Both the position numbers and the translations under genes were made by a program. The notes beneath the pieces were generated by a model. That model ran no database searches, was not told the origin of the DNA, and was given only the letters and a program-made list of their open reading frames with translations. This document shows, in pieces, positions 18,564 to 26,553 of a stretch of DNA of 64,000 nucleotides (the stretch's first letter is position 1; each line of letters starts with the position of its first letter). The stretch is from Paenibacillus vietnamensis (lineage in GTDB: Bacteria; Bacillota; Bacilli; Paenibacillales; Paenibacillaceae): contig NZ_JAHMHW010000004.1 of the NCBI RefSeq assembly GCF_020169515.1, positions 434,001-498,000 of the forward strand. Reading direction: 5' to 3'.

Positions 18564-19469
18564 TTAGTTGTAGTGGACCCACCGCTTGGACAGCAGGAAG
18601 TTGATCAAAATGACAAGCATGATGATGACGCCGATAAACCAGGCGATCGCGGACGCGTAGCCCATCTCGCTGTACTCGAACGCCACGGTATACAAGTAGT
18701 ACACGATCGTAGTTGTCGAGTAGTTCGGCCCCCCGCCTGTAAGCAGCTGGAAGCGCGGGAAATCCTGCAGCGCGCCGATGAGCGACGTGATCAGAATGAA
18801 GAACGTCACCGGCGAAATGCCCGGAATCGTAATATGGATGAACTTGTTCCATCCGTTTGCGCCGTCGACCGTCGCCGCTTCGTACAGGGACGATGGAACG
18901 TTGCCGAGCGCCGCGAGGTACAGGATGATGCTGACGCCCATGCCGCCCCAGATGCCTTGGATGATGATGGCGATCATTGCCCATTTCTCGTCGACAAGCC
19001 ATGCCGGCGGGTTTAGGCCGATCACACTTAAGTAGTAGTTGAGCAAGCCGAAGTCGGCATTAAAGATCCATTGCCAGATCATCGCGAGCGCGACCATCGA
19101 GCAGATCGTCGGCAGGAAAAACAGCATCCGGAAGAAGTTTCTTCCGCGCAGCTTCCGGTCGAGGAGCATCGCGACGATCAGCGCGACGATCATGCCGATC
19201 GGCACGCCAAGCGCCGCGTAGAACGTGTTCCACAGCGTCTTCCAGACGAGCGGATCGTTCGTGAGCGCGCGATTGTAGTTCTCGATGCCCGTGAACTCGG
19301 CAGGCTGACCGAAGCTAAACGTCGTAAGGCTCATATAGAGCGAATTCACAAGCGGATAAAGCAAAAATACGAGCACGCCGATGAACGGCGGTGCGATAAA
19401 TAGGAACCCCCACCACATCTCGCTGCGGTAGAGCGACTTTCGCTTCACCGTCTTGGTTCTGGCATTCAT
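18564..19469 (-). CDS. Arabino-oligosaccharide ABC permease (AraP-like)
   Basis: First membrane subunit of the arabinan importer, 301 residues. I start it at ATG 19469, 10 bases after AAGGGGG; an 11-codon extension to 19502 would cover that site. It has a basic N-terminus, about six membrane helices and the EAA loop LYEAATVDGANGWNKFIHIT. It pairs with the permease at 17687 and the receptor at 19582 and corresponds in context to AraP. Confidence 0.92.
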   Translation of the reverse strand: MNARTKTVKRKSLYRSEMWWGFLFIAPPFIGVLVFLLYPLVNSLYMSLTTFSFGQPAEFTGIENYNRALTNDPLVWKTLWNTFYAALGVPIGMIVALIVAMLLDRKLRGRNFFRMLFFLPTICSMVALAMIWQWIFNADFGLLNYYLSVIGLNPPAWLVDEKWAMIAIIIQGIWGGMGVSIILYLAALGNVPSSLYEAATVDGANGWNKFIHITIPGISPVTFFILITSLIGALQDFPRFQLLTGGGPNYSTTTIVYYLYTVAFEYSEMGYASAIAWFIGVIIMLVILINFLLSKRWVHYN

Positions 19470-19509
19470 CAGGGCTGGCCCCCTTCTAATTTGTTCCGCC
19501 AAGCGTAAA

Positions 19510-19580
19510 CCTCCTTATCTTTTAAAAAGGAGGCGCAACGCGTACGCGCGAGGCGTCCGCGCTGCACTCTCTCGTTATGG
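19510..19580 (-). other. GC-rich structured spacer between receptor and permease
   Basis: The 112-bp gap between receptor stop and permease start holds GC-rich inverted sequence (around 19534-19563, GCGTACGCG core) followed on the minus strand by CCTCCTTTTT. A 7-bp repeat CCTCCTT/AAGGAGG flanks it at 19510-19533. It could attenuate transcription after the receptor gene, as in the other importer operons, but the stem is imperfect. Confidence 0.35.
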
Positions 19581-19581
19581 A

Positions 19582-20937
19582 TTACTGAAAGAGCTCCGGA
19601 TTGCCTTCCTTCAGGTCTTTCTCGATCTGCGGCTTCAGCTTTGTGAAGAAATCGGCCGCCGATTCTTTGCCGGTCCAGAACTTGCTGAGATTTTGGTTCA
19701 GCGTATCGAGCCATTTGCCGTTCGGCAGGTAAGTCCACGGACCCGGCTGCTGGCCTTCGCCCGCCTTGACGAACACTTCCGGATGCTCCGGCTTCTGGCC
19801 AGGCTGCGTATACACTTCGTCATCGGACATCGATTTGAAGTTCGGAATTTGGAAGCCAAGCTCCGTCATTTTCGTCTGGCCTTCGATACCCGCGAAAAAT
19901 TCAACCAGCTTGAACGCTTCGACCGGATGCTTCGACTTCGCGTTGACGCCGAGGCCGACCGAACCGGACCAGCCGTTTGTCCACGTCCCGTTGCCCGACG
20001 GAATCGGCGCGACATCCCAATCGAATTTCAGCTTGCGGTACGTCGGCACCATCCAGCGCCCGCCCGTAATCGTTGCGAGCTTGCCCGCTTCGAACATCTG
20101 GCCGTCGTTCATCGATTGCAGCGCGCGGGAATCCGGAATAACTTTGTGCGTAGTAGTCAGATCATAGATGAATTGCAGCGCATCGGCAGCGGCCGGCTCG
20201 TTCAGCACGAACTGCTTGCGGTCTTCGCTCAGCAATGCTCCGCCGTTGCCCCAGACAAAGCCTTCCCACCAGACCGGGCCTGCTCCGTAGATATCGGTTT
20301 TGCCGTCGCCGTTCTCGTCGACCGTCAGTTTTTTCCACATTTCAAGCGTTTGTTCCCAATTCATCGGCGTTTCGGCGCTCGGGTAAGGAACACCCAGCTT
20401 GTCGAAAATGTCTTTGTTATAGTACATAACCGTCGGTCCGATATCTTTCGGCAGCGCGTAGTAGCCGCCTGTGCCCGTAATTTTGCCGTCGTAACGGTAG
20501 CGGTTCAGGCCGCCTTCCCACATGTCGGCCAGGTCCAGCTTGTCGCTCGACTCCACATGCTCCGTAATGTCGAGGAACGCCCCCTGCTTCACCCAGCGCG
20601 GGAAGTCGCCGTCGCTCGTGAAGATGACGTCAGGCGCCGAGTTGCCGGCAATCATCGTATTCATCTTCGTCGTATAATCGTTTGGAATATGAATGAATTT
20701 GACCTTGATGTTCGGATTCGCTTTCTGGAATTCATCGAGCACCGCTTCGAACACTTTACGCTCATCCGGTGCGCCCCACGACGAGATGGAGATTTCCACT
20801 TTCTCGGCCGGCGTCTTTTCGCCTCCGTTCGCTGCGTTGTTACCTGACGAAGCGTTGCTGCCCGCATTGTTGCCGCCGCACGCTGTAATGGTCAGCGCGG
20901 TCATAAGGGTGAGGATCATAATCGAACCTTTTCTCAT
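19582..20937 (-). CDS. Arabino-oligosaccharide-binding lipoprotein (AraN-like)
   Basis: Extracellular solute receptor, first gene of the arabinan operon. The lipoprotein signal has lipobox ITAC with Cys20, then an Asn/Gly-rich linker. The body shows the family 1 receptor pattern (IKVKFIHIPNDYTTKMNTMIAG, APDVIFTSDGDFP, YALPKDIGPTVMYYNKDIFDKLG, YGAGPVWWEGFVWG). Its 451 residues are normal. The ribosome site AGGAGG lies 9-10 bases before ATG 20937. A long leader with a candidate cre site and a promoter with an operator-like palindrome lie upstream. Confidence 0.92.
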   Translation of the reverse strand: MRKGSIMILTLMTALTITACGGNNAGSNASSGNNAANGGEKTPAEKVEISISSWGAPDERKVFEAVLDEFQKANPNIKVKFIHIPNDYTTKMNTMIAGNSAPDVIFTSDGDFPRWVKQGAFLDITEHVESSDKLDLADMWEGGLNRYRYDGKITGTGGYYALPKDIGPTVMYYNKDIFDKLGVPYPSAETPMNWEQTLEMWKKLTVDENGDGKTDIYGAGPVWWEGFVWGNGGALLSEDRKQFVLNEPAAADALQFIYDLTTTHKVIPDSRALQSMNDGQMFEAGKLATITGGRWMVPTYRKLKFDWDVAPIPSGNGTWTNGWSGSVGLGVNAKSKHPVEAFKLVEFFAGIEGQTKMTELGFQIPNFKSMSDDEVYTQPGQKPEHPEVFVKAGEGQQPGPWTYLPNGKWLDTLNQNLSKFWTGKESAADFFTKLKPQIEKDLKEGNPELFQ

Positions 20938-20985
20938 CTGTTATAAAACCTCCTCGTTATTGGTAAAGCGAATGACAAGCCCCCA

Positions 20986-20999
20986 TAATAGCGTTTACA
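20986..20999 (-). promoter_or_regulatory. Candidate CcpA cre site in the arabinan leader
   Basis: Reading on the minus strand, TGTAAACGCTATTA matches 13 of 14 positions of the cre consensus TGWAARCGYTWNCW. It lies about 50 bp before the receptor start and about 140 bp downstream of the likely transcription start, a position where CcpA acts as a roadblock. This would put arabinan use under glucose repression. Confidence 0.6.
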
Positions 21000-21141
21000 T
21001 ATTCCTTCCGAAAAAATGCGTCCTCCCTTCCAAAATTTACAGCAGATGCTTGCAAACGGTAACAATTATGCCAGCATACGATAGCCGTCTACATTGTTTA
21101 CATAAGTGTGAAGTATTTCGTAGTTGCCTGTTATATTTAGC

Positions 21142-21170
21142 ATGTTAAAACGCATGATCGTTTTTGTCAA
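21142..21170 (-). promoter_or_regulatory. Arabinan operon promoter with palindrome in the spacer
   Basis: On the minus strand, TTGACA (21165-21170) and TAACAT (21142-21147) are separated by 17 bp. The spacer is almost entirely the inverted repeat AAAACG-N6-CGTTTT (21147-21164). A repressor bound there would block RNA polymerase. The divergent ArsR-like gene at 21312 is the obvious candidate. The message would have a leader of about 200 nt. Other repeats in this region are GTTTACAT at 20993 and 21096, and AAGTATTTC at 21111 and 21183. Confidence 0.6.
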
Positions 21171-21249
21171 CGATTTTTTATTAAGTATTTCACATTTATA
21201 TTAAGTTCTTTATAGAATTAATCAAAAATTTAATCATCCATGTATGCTC

Positions 21250-21279
21250 TTGTCAAATGTCAAGTAGATAAGGTATATT
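21250..21279 (+). promoter_or_regulatory. Promoter of the ArsR-like regulator
   Basis: TTGTCA (21250-21255) and TATATT (21274-21279) with an 18-bp spacer sit 33 bp upstream of ATG 21312. The ribosome site is GGAAGAGG. Confidence 0.5.
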
Positions 21280-21311
21280 TAATATAAAAATGAACTATTG
21301 GAAGAGGTCGC

Positions 21312-22235
21312 ATGGAGACAATCGTATCGGAGAACAATCTCCCCTTATTCGAAGCATTGGCCAGCAACGTCCGAATCAAGATCATCGAGCTGCTCGGACA
21401 GGAGCCGATGATCATGAAAGACTTGGCCTCCGCGCTCGGACTCAGCAATTCAATCATTACGATGCACGTCAAGAAGCTTGAGCGGGCCGACTTGGTCCGC
21501 ACGGAAATGATACCCGGCAAAGGAGCTTCGCAAAAGCTTTGCACCCTGGTTGCCGACCGGATTGAGCTCGTGTTCCCTAGCAAAGGGCTCATTCCGCGCA
21601 ACTTCCATATTACAAACATCTCGATCGGCCATTTCACCGACTTCGACGTCAAGCCGACATGCGGTCTGGCGTCCAAGTACAAGATTATCGGCGGGGGCTT
21701 CGACGATCCGCGTTACTTCCTTGACCCGGAACGCGTCGACGCGAAAATTTTGTGGTTTTCGAAAGGCTATATCTCGTACAAAATTCCAAACTACCTGATG
21801 CCCGATGAAGATCCCGAGGAGCTCGAAATTACGATGGAGCTCGCCTCCGAAGCCCCGCTTTCCAACGAACATTGGCCGTCCGACATTTCGTTCTCGTTCA
21901 ACGGCTTCCCGATCGGCAAATGGACCAGCCCCGGCGACTTCGGCGGCACGCGCGGCAAATATACGCCGGAGTGGTGGAACATCGAGATGAACCAATACGG
22001 CCTGCTTGTCCATATCCGGATCAACGCTGACGGCACGTTCATCGAAGGAACGAAGGTTTCCGACTACACGATCGACGATGTGGACATTAACCGGCTGCAG
22101 TGGGAGCTCAAGCTCGAAGTGAAGGAAGACGCGAAGAACATCGGCGGGCTGACGATCTACGGAGCCGGCTTCGGCAACTACTACCAGGACATCGTCAGCA
22201 AGCTCACGTACATTGATCGAAAAAATGCGAAATAA
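21312..22235 (+). CDS. ArsR-like regulator with large C-terminal sensor domain
   Basis: Transcription factor of 307 residues. Residues about 10-85 form a winged helix of the ArsR type (PLFEALASNVRIKIIELLG, MKDLASALGLSNSIITMHVKKLERADLV). The remaining ~220 residues are a beta-rich domain of unknown fold with many aromatic residues (PEWWNIEMNQYGLLVHIRIN; ISFSFNGFPIGKW), unlike the metal-sensing ArsR proteins, which are only ~100 residues long. The composition suits sugar binding. It is divergent from the arabinan operon and is its likely repressor, acting at the 21147-21164 palindrome; this is inference. Confidence 0.85.
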   Translation: METIVSENNLPLFEALASNVRIKIIELLGQEPMIMKDLASALGLSNSIITMHVKKLERADLVRTEMIPGKGASQKLCTLVADRIELVFPSKGLIPRNFHITNISIGHFTDFDVKPTCGLASKYKIIGGGFDDPRYFLDPERVDAKILWFSKGYISYKIPNYLMPDEDPEELEITMELASEAPLSNEHWPSDISFSFNGFPIGKWTSPGDFGGTRGKYTPEWWNIEMNQYGLLVHIRINADGTFIEGTKVSDYTIDDVDINRLQWELKLEVKEDAKNIGGLTIYGAGFGNYYQDIVSKLTYIDRKNAK

Positions 22236-22247
22236 TCGTTTGCAATG

Positions 22248-22283
22248 AGAGACAACCCGCGGTGCGCGGGCTGTCTCTTTTTG
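22248..22283 (+). terminator. Intrinsic terminator after the ArsR-like gene
   Basis: AGAGACAACCCGC pairs with GCGGGCTGTCTCT around GGTGC, followed by TTTTT. It begins 13 bases after the stop. Confidence 0.88.
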
Positions 22284-22372
22284 TGATGATTACAGAAAAT
22301 GAATACCTTCAGCACAAAACTTGAAATCGCAGTTTCCGCACATTACAATTTTCACAACAGGAGTGATTGTAC

Positions 22373-23482
22373 ATGCGTTTTCTTTTAAGTCTGGGCGTTT
22401 CCCTATCGGGCGGACTGATATTTACATTCTTACATATCCCCATCTCTTGGCTGCTTGGTCCAATGCTGTTTATGCTGCTCGGATCCCAAGTATTCAAGCT
22501 GCAGCTGATGTGGCCGACGCCCGTCCGGGATTACGGCATTTTGATCATTGGTTATGCTATTGGCTTGACCATGACGGAAGAGGCGCTGCAGGGCATCTTG
22601 TTTCAGCTTCCGATGATGCTGCTCATGTCCCTGCTGCTGGTTGGTTTATGTGCGCTGATTGCTTACGCGGCATCCAAAGCAACCGATTTCGACTTTCCTT
22701 CGCTGCTCGTCGGCAGCGTTCCCGGAGGTCTCTCCCAGATGGTAACCCTGGCTGACGAGATGAAGCCGATCAATCTGACACTGGTCACCTTTTTACAGGT
22801 CATTCGGCTGATCATGATTGTGTTTTGTGTGCCGATTCTGCTGTACAGCCCATGGATTGGCGGAAACTTTCATGCTTCGGGCATTGCGGCTGAAGCTCAG
22901 GACATTGGCCCCTCCTGGTCAGGGCTCTTTCCCGATATGCTGTTCTATGCGCCGCTCTGCATATTGGGAGCCTGGATCGCCCGCAAGCTTCATTTTCCGA
23001 CTGCGTCTATGCTCGGCCCGATGCTGGTCATGGGCATCGTCCAGTGGACGGCTGCGGCACCTCCGCCCGAGCTGCCTGTCACGCTGCTGAATATATCCCA
23101 GCTTATGATTGGAAGTCATGTGGGTTTGATGCTGCGGCCGCAGCAGCTGCAGCGCAAAAAACAGACGATCACGCTCGCGCTGCTAAGCAGTATGCTGCTT
23201 ATAACCGGATCCGTCGGGCTAAGTTATTTTTTATCAAAAGTGTTTTCTCTCTCGGCGGCTACCTCGCTGCTCAGTATGGCTCCCGGCGGAATGGATCAGA
23301 TGAGCATCATGGCGCACGCAATAGGTGCCGACCTCTCGATCGTATCGGGATACCAGCTGTTCCGGATTCTTTTTATTTTTTTCGTCGTATCCCCTTTATT
23401 GAAAATGATCCTTACCCGCATGTTGAAGAGATCGCCGGACCGGCAACCCGCGCTTCCTTCGACGGCTCGTCCGAAGACATGA
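22373..23482 (+). CDS. AbrB-family (PF05145) membrane protein
   Basis: Integral membrane protein of 369 residues with roughly ten hydrophobic helices. It belongs to the group labelled AbrB family transporter or putative ammonia monooxygenase. The internal duplication typical of the family is visible as two Gly-Gly motifs, GSVPGGLSQM in the first half and SMAPGGMDQMSIMA in the second, and the repeated LLGPML/MLGPMLV segments. ATG 22373 has AGGAG nine bases upstream; a TTG two codons earlier is less likely. The physiological substrate is unknown. It is monocistronic between two terminators and shows no link to the sugar genes. Confidence 0.88.
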   Translation: MRFLLSLGVSLSGGLIFTFLHIPISWLLGPMLFMLLGSQVFKLQLMWPTPVRDYGILIIGYAIGLTMTEEALQGILFQLPMMLLMSLLLVGLCALIAYAASKATDFDFPSLLVGSVPGGLSQMVTLADEMKPINLTLVTFLQVIRLIMIVFCVPILLYSPWIGGNFHASGIAAEAQDIGPSWSGLFPDMLFYAPLCILGAWIARKLHFPTASMLGPMLVMGIVQWTAAAPPPELPVTLLNISQLMIGSHVGLMLRPQQLQRKKQTITLALLSSMLLITGSVGLSYFLSKVFSLSAATSLLSMAPGGMDQMSIMAHAIGADLSIVSGYQLFRILFIFFVVSPLLKMILTRMLKRSPDRQPALPSTARPKT

Positions 23483-23486
23483 CAAA

Positions 23487-23525
23487 AAAGAGCATCCTGC
23501 CGGCTTTCGCCCGGGGATGCTCTTT
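23487..23525. terminator. Bidirectional intrinsic terminator
   Basis: AAAGAGCATCC (23487-23497) pairs with GGATGCTCTTT (23515-23525), with an inner GCCGG/CCGG extension and flanking A and T runs. It separates the AbrB-family gene from the convergent GH127 gene. Confidence 0.85.
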
Positions 23526-23558
23526 GTACTTATTTTAATTAGCGAAATGACGAATGGA

Positions 23559-25493
23559 TCAGTATCGCAGCCAGACGCTCATCTCGCCAGGCTTGCGATT
23601 GCCCCATAAATAATAAGGAATGGCTTTGAAACGAACTGGCTTCTTCTGATTGCCTAGCGGTTGATAAGGCTTATCCTCCGGCCATTCGAATTCATCCGAC
23701 GCCAGTCCGTCGCCTTCCACAACGACGCAGCCGCCAAGCAAATCGAAAACCAGCCGGTCCGTCAAGTTCGGTTCCTCGGCTAATGAAAGGGAAGCAAGCG
23801 GCGCACCGTTATCCGTCTCTTCGACGCAGTACACAAGCGGTCCGCGTTGGATGGCCGCTTTGCCGGCATTCGCCCGCATTAACGGGTGGGCTGCGATAAG
23901 CTTCGATGCCAGCGGCAATAGCCACTCCGCCGTATCGCCATCCGACCATTCCCGCTCGACTCTCGCATACCCGTTTTCCACGCGATAATCGTGCGTTGCT
24001 CCGTTCACTTTTAATACGGGAAGACCGCTTTGGAACCAGTCGGGTATTCGCAGCGCAAGCTCAAAGGCGGCGATGTCCTTGTCCGAAACCGAAATCAAAA
24101 ATTCGACTCTGCCGCTCCAAGGCAATTCGGAGCTTTGGCGCAGCGTTACCTTACGGTTCGCGGTTTCAAAGCCGACTTCGCTGCCAATAAACAGATGGGT
24201 ATACACCGTCCTGCCCTGATCGGACACGTCATAAATATAATCGCTCAGCGAGCTTAGCAAACGGGCAACGTTCGGCGGGCAGCAGGAGCAGCCGAACCAC
24301 TTCTGACGAACCGGCTTCACATGAAACTTATCCGGATTTTTGCTGCTTGCGTCCGGCCAAACCTCAAGCGGATTCACATAGAAAAAATGCTTGCCGTCCT
24401 TGGACATGCTTCCGAGCACGTTGTTGTATAACGCTCTTTCCATCACATCCGCGTAATTGCTTTTTGCTTCAATCTGCAGCATTCTGCGCGCCCAAAAAAT
24501 CAAACCGATCGAAGCGCAGGTTTCCGCATAAACCGTATCGTTTGGCAAATCGTAGTCGAACGTAAAAGCTTCGCCAAGATGAGTCGCACCGATACCTCCG
24601 GTAATGTACATCTGCTTGCGGGTCGTATTGTCCCATAACCTCTCGCAAGCTTCGCGCAGCTTGCCGTCACCGGTAATCCTCGCCAGATCCGCCATTGCAG
24701 TGTACATATAGACGGCTCGAACGGAATGGCCGACAGCTACAGATTGTTCACGTACAGGTAGATGACACTGATAAACCTCAAGATTGGGCGTACCTTGCGA
24801 CCAAATGCTTGTTCTGCCGCGGCGCTCCCATTCTTCAATGAAATAGTTGGGTTTGCTTCCCCGCTCGTCAATGAAGTAGCTGCTCAGCTTCAAATAACGT
24901 TCTTCACCTGTCACTTTGTGCAGCTTCACCAGTGCAAGCTCGATCTCTTGATGACCGCAATACGCCCGGATTTGGCCGGGCTCCGCTCCAAAGAGGCTAT
25001 CGATAAGATCGGCAAAGCGGCAAGCAATGTCCAACAGCTTGCGCTTGCCCGTGGTTTCGTAATAAGCGACCGCAGCTTCGATCAAATGGCCTGCGCAATA
25101 AAGCTCGTGAGCTTCGTAGAGATTGGTCCACTGCTTCCCCGGTTCTTTGATCGAGAAATAGGTATTTAAGTATCCGTTCTCATGCTGCGCTTGGCCGATC
25201 AGGTCGATCGCGCCGTCGGCCGTCTTCTCCAGCTCGGGATTCGGATGATGACGAAGCGAATAGGCGACCGCTTCCAGCCATTTATACAGATCGCTGTCCT
25301 GAAAGATCCAGCCTCCAAATTCCCCTTCCTCCAGCCCTGCGGCAATCCGGAAATTTCGAATCGCGTAACTTGGCTCCGCACCCTCTATCCGATCATTCAA
25401 AGCTTCCCATTGATAAGGGATGACGGTCTGGCGTACCAATTCCGTATAGTCCTCCCAGAAGTCGTCCCGAATGCAGGTTTGCGTGTTATTCAT
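23559..25493 (-). CDS. GH127 beta-L-arabinofuranosidase (HypBA1-like)
   Basis: Zinc-dependent retaining enzyme with an (alpha/alpha)6 barrel that releases beta-linked L-arabinofuranose. ATG 25493 lies nine bases after AGGAGG; a 14-codon extension is rejected. The 644 residues match the family. The zinc site and nucleophile are visible: Glu324 and Cys326 in VYAETCASIG, and Cys404-Cys405 in WFGCSCCPPNVARLLSS, of which Cys404 corresponds to the HypBA1 nucleophile Cys417. There is no signal peptide, so it acts in the cytoplasm. It is separate from the arabinan operon but complements its alpha-specific enzymes. It is divergent from its probable AraC activator. Confidence 0.93.
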   Translation of the reverse strand: MNNTQTCIRDDFWEDYTELVRQTVIPYQWEALNDRIEGAEPSYAIRNFRIAAGLEEGEFGGWIFQDSDLYKWLEAVAYSLRHHPNPELEKTADGAIDLIGQAQHENGYLNTYFSIKEPGKQWTNLYEAHELYCAGHLIEAAVAYYETTGKRKLLDIACRFADLIDSLFGAEPGQIRAYCGHQEIELALVKLHKVTGEERYLKLSSYFIDERGSKPNYFIEEWERRGRTSIWSQGTPNLEVYQCHLPVREQSVAVGHSVRAVYMYTAMADLARITGDGKLREACERLWDNTTRKQMYITGGIGATHLGEAFTFDYDLPNDTVYAETCASIGLIFWARRMLQIEAKSNYADVMERALYNNVLGSMSKDGKHFFYVNPLEVWPDASSKNPDKFHVKPVRQKWFGCSCCPPNVARLLSSLSDYIYDVSDQGRTVYTHLFIGSEVGFETANRKVTLRQSSELPWSGRVEFLISVSDKDIAAFELALRIPDWFQSGLPVLKVNGATHDYRVENGYARVEREWSDGDTAEWLLPLASKLIAAHPLMRANAGKAAIQRGPLVYCVEETDNGAPLASLSLAEEPNLTDRLVFDLLGGCVVVEGDGLASDEFEWPEDKPYQPLGNQKKPVRFKAIPYYLWGNRKPGEMSVWLRY

Positions 25494-25515
25494 TTGGAAT
25501 ATCCTCCTATAGAAT

Positions 25516-25544
25516 TTGACTCTTAATGAGTTCAATTATATGCT
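25516..25544 (+). promoter_or_regulatory. Overlapping divergent promoters, GH127 and AraC genes
   Basis: For the rightward AraC gene, TTGACT (25516-25521) and TATGCT (25539-25544) have a 17-bp spacer. On the minus strand a TATAAT for GH127 occupies 25535-25540, overlapping that -10 box, without a good -35. The two promoters therefore compete, a common arrangement for an autoregulated activator. Confidence 0.5.
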
Positions 25545-25614
25545 GTATTCTAGCGATAAAATAGAAATGGATTGAACCTTTTTTTATAATAAATAACACA
25601 ACTGGAGGTATACA

Positions 25615-26466
25615 TTGAGCGAAGATACGATGATCGAATTAAAGACACCTCCTTTGCCCTACTATTTGGGATCGGGCCGCTCGGACTTCCAAATCGGCGA
25701 CAATCACCCGAATCGAAAAAATCTCGGCATATATGATTTATTGATCGTCATTAAGGGAGAACTTCATATTGGAGAGAACGGCCGGCAATGGACGTTAACG
25801 GAGGGAGATACACTGCTTCTGATTCCGGACGGGGAGCATTATTCGGTTAAGCCCTGCGATCAGGATACCTCGTTTTACTGGGTTCATTTCGAGCATACGG
25901 TTTGGCGGGAAAGTTTTGTTAAATCCGAATCGCTCAGAGCTCTCTTCTCGTCACGGCCTTTCATCAATCCCTACACCCTGCGCCTGCCGAAGCAGACCCG
26001 GCTGTCCAACCTCGAGGGAGCATTCGATCTAATGCAGCAGCTGCTGGATCTGCCGATTGATTCTTCCTTCTGGGAGGAACAACGGCTGCTTGCCCAATTA
26101 CTCGCCATGCTGGAAAGAGGCTCGAGCCGCACCGGCTCTGTGGCAGCCCGATTGGCAGAACAAGCGGCAGCCTACATTCAAAAGAACTATAAGGAAAAGA
26201 TCACCAATGAAGCATTAGCGGCAGCCCTGCATTTTCACCCTAATTACATTGTTCGATGTATGAAATCCAAGTATGGCCGCACGCCTATCGAGTATTTGCT
26301 CGATTACCGGCTGGAACGGGCAAAACGCCTGCTCGTCACTACGGAATGGTCGATTGAACGCATAGCTGAAGAGGTTGGATTCCGTTATTCTCCTTACTTC
26401 TCATCGTGTTTTAAACAAAGCGTCGGTTTAACTCCTCTTAAATTCCGGAAGCAGTATTTGAATTGA
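25615..26466 (+). CDS. AraC-family regulator, likely controls GH127
   Basis: One-component regulator of 283 residues read from TTG 25615, six bases after GGAGG. The N-terminal cupin-like domain (LLIVIKGELHIGENGRQW, TLLLIPDGEHYSVKP, FYWVHFEHTVW) should bind a sugar. The C-terminal AraC domain has both helix-turn-helix units (EALAAALHFHPNYIVRCMKS; IERIAEEVGFRYSPYFSSCF). It is divergent from GH127 with a 121-bp gap and is followed by its own terminator, so it forms a two-gene regulatory unit. Confidence 0.93.
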   Translation: MSEDTMIELKTPPLPYYLGSGRSDFQIGDNHPNRKNLGIYDLLIVIKGELHIGENGRQWTLTEGDTLLLIPDGEHYSVKPCDQDTSFYWVHFEHTVWRESFVKSESLRALFSSRPFINPYTLRLPKQTRLSNLEGAFDLMQQLLDLPIDSSFWEEQRLLAQLLAMLERGSSRTGSVAARLAEQAAAYIQKNYKEKITNEALAAALHFHPNYIVRCMKSKYGRTPIEYLLDYRLERAKRLLVTTEWSIERIAEEVGFRYSPYFSSCFKQSVGLTPLKFRKQYLN

Positions 26467-26493
26467 CGGGAATGCCTACTTGAGAAAAACAAT

Positions 26494-26526
26494 AAACGGA
26501 GCCCGCTAACTCGCGTGGCTCCGTTT
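26494..26526. terminator. Hairpin between AraC and ppdK genes
   Basis: AAACGGAGCC pairs with GGCTCCGTTT across a 13-base loop, between the convergent AraC and pyruvate phosphate dikinase genes. The U-tracts are short, so it is a moderate bidirectional terminator. Confidence 0.7.
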
Positions 26527-26553
26527 GTGTGTCAGGATTAGGGTCTGTCTTGA

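Noticed and set aside
19453..20847. 464-codon open frame on the plus strand
   Set aside because: It lies antisense over the sugar receptor gene, which has a lipoprotein signal, ribosome site and family motifs. The antisense frame has none and is a product of high GC at codon position three.
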